Shown here piece after piece: positions 24,818-29,252 of a DNA stretch of 29,252 bases. Source of the DNA: Caulobacter sp. (lineage in GTDB: Bacteria; Pseudomonadota; Alphaproteobacteria; Caulobacterales; Caulobacteraceae); the NCBI GenBank assembly GCA_028291125.1, contig JAQGIN010000221.1:1-29252 (forward strand), given 5' to 3'. Made by a program: the position numbers and the translations under genes. The notes beneath the pieces are model-generated. The model was not told the DNA's origin and ran no database searches. It saw nothing but the letters and a program-made list of their open reading frames with translations. Each line of letters opens with the position of its first letter. The stretch's first letter is position 1.

Positions 24818-26320
24818 TTGAAGCCGCTGAAGAAGATCCTCATCGCGGGCGGCGGCTCGGCCGGCTGGATGACGGCGGCCCTGTGCGCCAAGCTGTTCCA
24901 AGGCCTCTACGAGATCGTCCTGATCGAGTCCGAGGCGATCGGGACGGTGGGGGTGGGGGAGGCGACCATCCCCGCGATCAAGACCTTCAACGAACTGCTG
25001 GGCCTGGACGAGGACGACTTCCTCCGCCGCACCCAGGGCAGCTTCAAGCTGGGCATCCAGTTCAGGGACTGGGCGCGGCTCGGCGCCAGCTACGTCCACG
25101 GCTTCGGCGTCATCGGCCAGGATCTGGGATGGCTGCGCTGCCACCAGTACTGGCTGAGGATGAACGCCCTGGGCCAGGGCGGCGACTTCGCCCAGCTGTC
25201 GATCAACACCGCCGCGGCGCTGGGCGACAAGTTCATGCGCGCCAAGCCGGAGATGGGCGACTCGCCGATCGCCCACATCGCCCACGCCTTCCACTTCGAC
25301 GCCGGTCTCTATGCGCGCTACCTCAGCGGCTACGCCCAGGAGCGCGGGGTGCGCCGGCGCGAGGGCAAGATCGTCGACGTCACCCTGCGCGGCGAAGACG
25401 GATTCGTGCAGTCGGTGACGATGGACGACGGCGAGGTCATCACCGCCGATCTGTTCGTCGACTGCTCGGGCTTTCGCGGCCTGATCATCGAGCAGGCCAT
25501 GAAGACCGGCTACGAGAACTGGACGCACTGGCTGCCCTGCGACCGCGCCATCGCCGTTCCCTGCGAGCGGTCCGAGGACTTCACGCCCTATACGCGGTCG
25601 ACGGCGCGCTCGGCGGGATGGCAGTGGCGCATTCCGCTGCAGCACCGCACCGGCAACGGTCACGTCTATTCGAGCCAATATATGGACGACGACGAGGCCG
25701 AGCGGATCCTGCTCGCCAATCTCGACGGCGCCCAGCGGGCCGATCCGCTGCGCATCCGCTTCGCCACCGGCAAGCGCAAGACGATCTGGAACAAGAACTG
25801 CGTGGCCATCGGCCTGGCCAGCGGCTTCCTGGAGCCGTTGGAATCCACCAGCCTGCATCTCATCCAGTCGGCGATCATCCGCATGGTCCGTCTGCTGCCG
25901 GACGCGGGCTTCGATCCGGCCGGGATCGCCGAGTTCAACCGCCAGAGCGACTTCGAATACGAACGCATCCGCGACTTCATCATCCTTCACTACAAGGCCA
26001 GCCAGCGCGACGACTCCGCCTTCTGGCGCTACTGCCGCGACATGGAGGTCCCCGCCACCCTGCAGCGGAAGATCGACTTGTTCTCCGCCAACGGCCGGAT
26101 CTTCCGGGAAGACGACGAGCTGTTCACCGAGGAGAGCTGGATCCAGGTCTTCCTGGGGCAGGGGATCGTGCCGCGCGGCTATGATCCGCTGGTCCAGGTC
26201 CAGAGCGACCCGCAGATCGCGCGGTACCTGGCCAACATCCAGGCGGTGGTCGGCAAGTGCGTGGCGGTGATGCCGACCCACGCCGACTTCGTCGCCAAGA
26301 CCTGCCTGGCCCCGCCATGA
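24818..26320 (+). CDS. Flavin-dependent tryptophan halogenase family protein (copy 2)
   Basis: A PrnA/RebH-type halogenase of 500 residues, clearly paralogous to the one at 455-1963. FAD site GGGSAG at 11-16, expected catalytic K77 in FKLGIQF, WQWRIP at 268-273, FLEPLEST at 337-344. No export signal. Translation starts at TTG 24818, placed 7 bases after GGAGG (24806-24810); there is no usable ATG nearby. It lies 26 bases after a TIGR01782-type receptor and was probably made on the same transcript. The Brevundimonas enzyme BrvH is a related halogenase that brominates indole in vitro but has no known natural role. The substrate here is likewise unknown. It ends 8 bases from the convergent Cupin_8 gene. 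Confidence 0.94.
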   Translation: MKPLKKILIAGGGSAGWMTAALCAKLFQGLYEIVLIESEAIGTVGVGEATIPAIKTFNELLGLDEDDFLRRTQGSFKLGIQFRDWARLGASYVHGFGVIGQDLGWLRCHQYWLRMNALGQGGDFAQLSINTAAALGDKFMRAKPEMGDSPIAHIAHAFHFDAGLYARYLSGYAQERGVRRREGKIVDVTLRGEDGFVQSVTMDDGEVITADLFVDCSGFRGLIIEQAMKTGYENWTHWLPCDRAIAVPCERSEDFTPYTRSTARSAGWQWRIPLQHRTGNGHVYSSQYMDDDEAERILLANLDGAQRADPLRIRFATGKRKTIWNKNCVAIGLASGFLEPLESTSLHLIQSAIIRMVRLLPDAGFDPAGIAEFNRQSDFEYERIRDFIILHYKASQRDDSAFWRYCRDMEVPATLQRKIDLFSANGRIFREDDELFTEESWIQVFLGQGIVPRGYDPLVQVQSDPQIARYLANIQAVVGKCVAVMPTHADFVAKTCLAPP

Positions 26321-26328
26321 TCTCCGCC

Positions 26329-27345
26329 TCAGCGCCCCGGGCCGCCCTGTTGCAGCTTGTCGATCAGGGCGCGCCGCATCCGCGCGATGTCCCGCGGTTC
26401 GCTGGCGGCGAGGATGCCGCGCGCGGGCGGCGGCAGGTGGGCGGCGGGGTCGTCGCCTGCCAGGAACACATAGTGGTCGAACATCGCCCGCCAGGCGCGC
26501 CTCTGGTCGGCCGGCAGGTTTCGCAGCGTCATCATGCCGTGCATCAGCGCGTCCCAGGGCGAGCCGATGTCCGCGCGCGCCTCGTCCCACCAATAGTTGA
26601 CCAGGACGTTGAGGCGATCGAGGGCCTCGACGTGGTGGTACCACTGGTAGGGAATGTAGAGCCCGTCGCCCGGCTCCAGCTCGGCGACCAGCGCCGCGTC
26701 GAGCGCTCCGGAAAACCTCGGATAGCGATCGAGGTCGGGCTGGGTCACGTGGACCATGCTGACCTGGGTCCCGGCCGGGGTGAGGTGGAACGGGCCCATA
26801 TAGAGATTGCCGACCTGGTCGGGCGCGAACAGGGTGGCCCGCCGCCGCCCCACGGCGACGCAGGCGATGTTCTCGGACGGATCGTGATGGGTCGCGACCT
26901 TGGCGGCGTTGCCGATCCAAAGGCGCGGAATGGCCGGGCTCGGGACCAGCGGGAAGGGGTGCGCCGCCTCGAATCCCGGCAGGTGCCGCGGCGCGCTCAG
27001 GCCCTGGACGCAGACGGCGTCGGGGTCGGGCCTATCGGCCTCGACCAGCAGGGCCCGCAGGAAATCGCCGAGCGGTTCGATGGGGCGCGCGAAGTTGGGC
27101 GAGCCGAGGTCGTCGCCATAGTGCAGCCGGCCTTCGACCTCGGGCGGGGCGCGGAGGAACTGGACGGGCTCCGGCGTCGCCAGCGTCGCCAGATAGTCGA
27201 TCGCCGCCGCGCCGCCGGCCTGACCGGCGCGGACGATCGGCCAGTCGGCCGCCACCCCCTTGAGCACGGCCGGGGCGCCCTGGGGGCGGATCTGCTGATG
27301 AAAGATCGCCGGGGTGACATCGCGCCAAACGGTAACGGCCTGCAT
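26329..27345 (-). CDS. Cupin_8 (JmjC-like) family protein, putative Fe(II)/2OG oxygenase
   Basis: A 338-residue protein of the Cupin_8/FIH-like family. The iron ligands of the facial triad appear to be kept: H153-x-D155 in THHDPSENI, and H238 in IPYQWYHHVEAL, followed by VLVNYWW, which matches the FIH region WWHHIES...VNFWY. The family hydroxylates proteins, peptides or small molecules using 2-oxoglutarate. The chosen ATG at 27343-27345 begins MQAVTVWRDVTP, the usual family start; an in-frame ATG at 27414 would add 23 residues. Neither has a good Shine-Dalgarno. It is divergent from the DUF6445 gene and convergent with halogenase 2. Such proteins recur beside receptor/halogenase genes in this bacterial group. 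The substrate is unknown. Confidence 0.82.
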   Translation of the reverse strand: MQAVTVWRDVTPAIFHQQIRPQGAPAVLKGVAADWPIVRAGQAGGAAAIDYLATLATPEPVQFLRAPPEVEGRLHYGDDLGSPNFARPIEPLGDFLRALLVEADRPDPDAVCVQGLSAPRHLPGFEAAHPFPLVPSPAIPRLWIGNAAKVATHHDPSENIACVAVGRRRATLFAPDQVGNLYMGPFHLTPAGTQVSMVHVTQPDLDRYPRFSGALDAALVAELEPGDGLYIPYQWYHHVEALDRLNVLVNYWWDEARADIGSPWDALMHGMMTLRNLPADQRRAWRAMFDHYVFLAGDDPAAHLPPPARGILAASEPRDIARMRRALIDKLQQGGPGR

Positions 27346-27411
27346 CGCACGCTGTCCAAAGAGGATGGGCCCGACGGCGTCGCTTGCCGCCCGATCGTGG
27401 ATATTGGCAAG

Positions 27412-27431
27412 CATTTGTCGAAATGTTTTCG
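27412..27431. promoter_or_regulatory. Overlapping inverted repeats in Cupin_8 / DUF6445 divergent promoter
   Basis: CATTT-GTCG-AAATG (27412-27425) and CGAAA-TGT-TTTCG (27419-27431) overlap in the middle of the roughly 100-base space between the two divergent genes. This stretch is more AT-rich than its surroundings and would be a sensible place for a regulator that controls both directions. Confidence 0.4.
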
Positions 27432-27446
27432 GTTGTCAATTCCGAC

Positions 27447-28142
27447 ATGACCCAATCTCCACGAGATGAAATCTGTTCCGTGACAGTTGAAAGGATCGGC
27501 CTGGAGGGCGATCCGGTGGTTGTTGTTGAAAATTGCGCACCGGATCCATCCCGTTTGATGGATGAGGCCGGGTCGCTGGATTTCGAGGTCATGGGCGAAT
27601 TCTATCCGGGCGTGCGCGCGCACGCTTCGGGCGCGTACTTCGCCGCGCTGTCGCCGCTGTTGGCCAAGGTCGTGCGCGAGGTGTTCGGCTATCGCCAGGA
27701 GCTCAAGCTGCTCCGTTCGCTCTATTCGTTGGTGACCACGCCGCCGGCCGATCTGTCGCTCGCCCAGCGCGTCCCGCACATCGACAGCGTGGACGACGGC
27801 ATGATCGCCGTCCTGCACTATCTGACCCGCGAAGACCGCGGGGGAACCAGCTTCTATCGCCACCGCTCGACCGGCTTCGAGACGATCGACCAGAGCCGCC
27901 ATCACCCGTACCTGCAGGCCCTGCAGGCCGACTTCGCCCGCCACGGGACGCCGGCCCCCGGCTACATCGGCGGCGACACGGCGATCTTCGAGCGGATCGC
28001 CTACTTCCCGCCCGCCTACAACCGCGCCCTGATCTACCGCAGCGGCCTGCTGCACTGCGCGAGCGTCGATACGGATGGGCCGCTTTCCCCCGATCCCCGG
28101 CTCGGCCGGCTGACGATCGCCAGCTTCATGGCGGCTCGGTGA
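27447..28142 (+). CDS. DUF6445 family protein, possible Fe(II)/2OG oxygenase fold
   Basis: A 231-residue protein resembling DUF6445 (older label Pass1-related), often found with receptor and halogenase genes. No signal peptide. It shows PHIDS with H111-x-D113, then GGTSFYRHR, then LIYRSGLLHC with H203, and R221 in GRLTIASF. This HxD...H...R order and spacing matches the double-stranded beta-helix Fe(II)/2-oxoglutarate oxygenases of the prolyl-hydroxylase type. That functional reading is my inference; the family has no known activity. The start is uncertain: ATG 27447 lacks a Shine-Dalgarno and the frame is open upstream to 27384. The GH30 gene starts 46 bases after its stop in the same direction. 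Confidence 0.78.
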   Translation: MTQSPRDEICSVTVERIGLEGDPVVVVENCAPDPSRLMDEAGSLDFEVMGEFYPGVRAHASGAYFAALSPLLAKVVREVFGYRQELKLLRSLYSLVTTPPADLSLAQRVPHIDSVDDGMIAVLHYLTREDRGGTSFYRHRSTGFETIDQSRHHPYLQALQADFARHGTPAPGYIGGDTAIFERIAYFPPAYNRALIYRSGLLHCASVDTDGPLSPDPRLGRLTIASFMAAR

Positions 28143-28188
28143 TGGCCCCGATCGCTTCGCCCGATGGATCGCTTTCTGGAGTCGCCCG

Positions 28189-29252
28189 ATGACGAAAAAC
28201 GCTTTCGGCCGGACCGCCGCCGCCCTGGCCCTGCTGCTCAGCCTGGCGGCCTGCGCCACCGCGCCGCCGGGACCGACCTCCCGCGCGGGCGCCTGGATGA
28301 CCACGGCCGACGGCGGTCAGCTGCTGGCGGCGCGGCCGGCCCTGGCCTTCGCGGCCGGCGACGGGCCGGCCGGGCCGCCGGTCATCGCCGTCGATCCGCG
28401 CGAGCGACATCAGCGCATGGTCGGGTTCGGCGCCGCGATCACCGACGCCTCGGCCTGGCTGATCCAGAACCGGCTGACCCCCGCTCAGCGCGACCAGTTG
28501 CTGGGCGAGCTCTATGGCCGAGGCGGGCAGGGGCTGGGCTTCAGCTTCACCCGCCTCACCATCGGCGCGTCCGATTTCTCGATCGAGCACTATAGCCTCG
28601 ACGACGCGCCAGACGCCGCCGCCGACCCGAACCTCACGCACTTCTCGCTGGCCCGCCCGGCCCAAACGGTGTTCCCGACCGTGCGCCAGGCCCTGACCGT
28701 CAATCCCGACCTCAAGGTCATGGCCTCGCCCTGGAGCGCGCCGGCCTGGATGAAGACCACCGGCTCGCTGATCAAGGGCCAGTTGAAGCCCGAGGCCTAT
28801 CCGACCTATGCCCGCTTCCTGGCGCGCTATGTGGCGGAGGCGGCCAAGCAAGGCGTGCCCACCGACTATCTGAGCATCCAGAACGAGCCGGATTTCGAGC
28901 CGGAGACCTATCCCGGAATGCGCTGGACCGCGCCGGACCGGGCACGTTTCATCGGCCAGGACCTGGGGCCGCTGTTCGCGCGCCAGGGCGTGCGGACCCG
29001 CATCCTCGAATGGGATCACAACTGGGACAAGCCCGAGCAGCCCTTGACGGTGCTGGCCGACCGCAAGGCCGCCGCCTTCATCGCCGGCGTGGCTTGGCAT
29101 TGCTATAATGGCGACGTCGCGGCCCAGAGCCAGGTGGCGCTGGCCCATCCGGACAAGGAGGTGTTCTTCACCGAATGCTCGGCCGGCGGCTGGTCGGGCC
29201 CGTTCGAAGACAGCTTTGGCTGGCTGATGCGCACCCTGGTCATCGGCTCCAC
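28189..29252 (+). CDS. GH30 family glycosidase lipoprotein, 3' truncated by window end
   Basis: The first 354 residues of a glycoside hydrolase family 30 protein (glucosylceramidase-like); the frame is open to the end of the window. LSLAAC with Cys22 is a lipobox, so it is a predicted lipoprotein. The motifs RMVGFGAAITDASAW (76-90) and SPWSAPAWMK (180-189) are typical of GH30. The acid/base is E233 in SIQNEPDFE and the nucleophile is E329 in VFFTECSAGG. Family members hydrolyse beta-glucosidic, beta-1,6-glucan or beta-xylan linkages with retention. CTGGAG at 28176-28181 precedes ATG 28189. It follows DUF6445 by 46 bases and probably trims the sugar carried by the receptor upstream. The exact specificity cannot be told without the C-terminal domain. 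Confidence 0.9.
   Translation, partial: MTKNAFGRTAAALALLLSLAACATAPPGPTSRAGAWMTTADGGQLLAARPALAFAAGDGPAGPPVIAVDPRERHQRMVGFGAAITDASAWLIQNRLTPAQRDQLLGELYGRGGQGLGFSFTRLTIGASDFSIEHYSLDDAPDAAADPNLTHFSLARPAQTVFPTVRQALTVNPDLKVMASPWSAPAWMKTTGSLIKGQLKPEAYPTYARFLARYVAEAAKQGVPTDYLSIQNEPDFEPETYPGMRWTAPDRARFIGQDLGPLFARQGVRTRILEWDHNWDKPEQPLTVLADRKAAAFIAGVAWHCYNGDVAAQSQVALAHPDKEVFFTECSAGGWSGPFEDSFGWLMRTLVIGS

Noticed and set aside
24788..26920. 710-codon minus-strand frame opposite halogenase 2
   Set aside because: It overlaps two well-supported genes in other frames and has low-complexity shadow composition.
28164..28595. 143-codon frame at the GH30 start
   Set aside because: It is a shifted frame of the GH30 gene, which has a lipobox and both catalytic glutamates in its own frame.

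Overview
This is a very GC-rich, gene-dense stretch of an alphaproteobacterial chromosome, most likely from the Caulobacteraceae (Caulobacter, Phenylobacterium, Brevundimonas or a close relative). The taxonomic call is an inference. It rests on three TonB-dependent receptors in 29 kb with EVVVTG or VTVTGS boxes, one of them of the Xanthomonas/Caulobacter type (TIGR01782), on two PrnA-like flavin-dependent halogenases beside receptor genes, and on Cupin_8 and DUF6445 neighbours. No rRNA, tRNA, CRISPR, phage or insertion sequence was seen. No gene-free gap exceeds 300 bases.

Region 1 (1-6905): the 3' end of an MFS transporter gene, a first tryptophan-halogenase-like gene, and on the minus strand a receptor followed by a secreted (alpha/alpha)6 glycosidase-like protein, which looks like a small glycan uptake and cleavage operon. 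Region 2 (6906-8968): a 75-residue DUF378 membrane protein and a Tat-exported DUF885 peptidase-like protein.

Region 3 (9163-20566): a LysR regulator followed by seven co-directional genes. These are an RraA-type aldolase, a TonB receptor, a Tat-exported enolase-superfamily sugar-acid dehydratase, an ACS-type MFS transporter, an exported beta-propeller lactonase, an exported LamG-like protein and a periplasmic PQQ dehydrogenase. Read together they suggest a sugar route that runs mostly in the periplasm: receptor uptake, oxidation of aldose to lactone, hydrolysis to aldonate, dehydration to 2-keto-3-deoxy acid, import by the MFS carrier, then cytoplasmic aldol cleavage by the RraA protein. Matching ATRCG-N5-CGTAT (R = A or G) inverted repeats lie before lysR and before the RraA gene and fit a LysR operator.

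Region 4 (20714-29252): a LacI regulator, a large receptor whose promoter carries two perfect palindromes, a second halogenase, a convergent Cupin_8 protein, a DUF6445 protein with an HxD...H...R pattern, and the start of a GH30 lipoprotein glycosidase that runs off the window. A halogenase and two putative Fe(II)/2-oxoglutarate oxygenases inside a glycan-uptake locus is the second striking arrangement. Its chemistry cannot be read from sequence alone.
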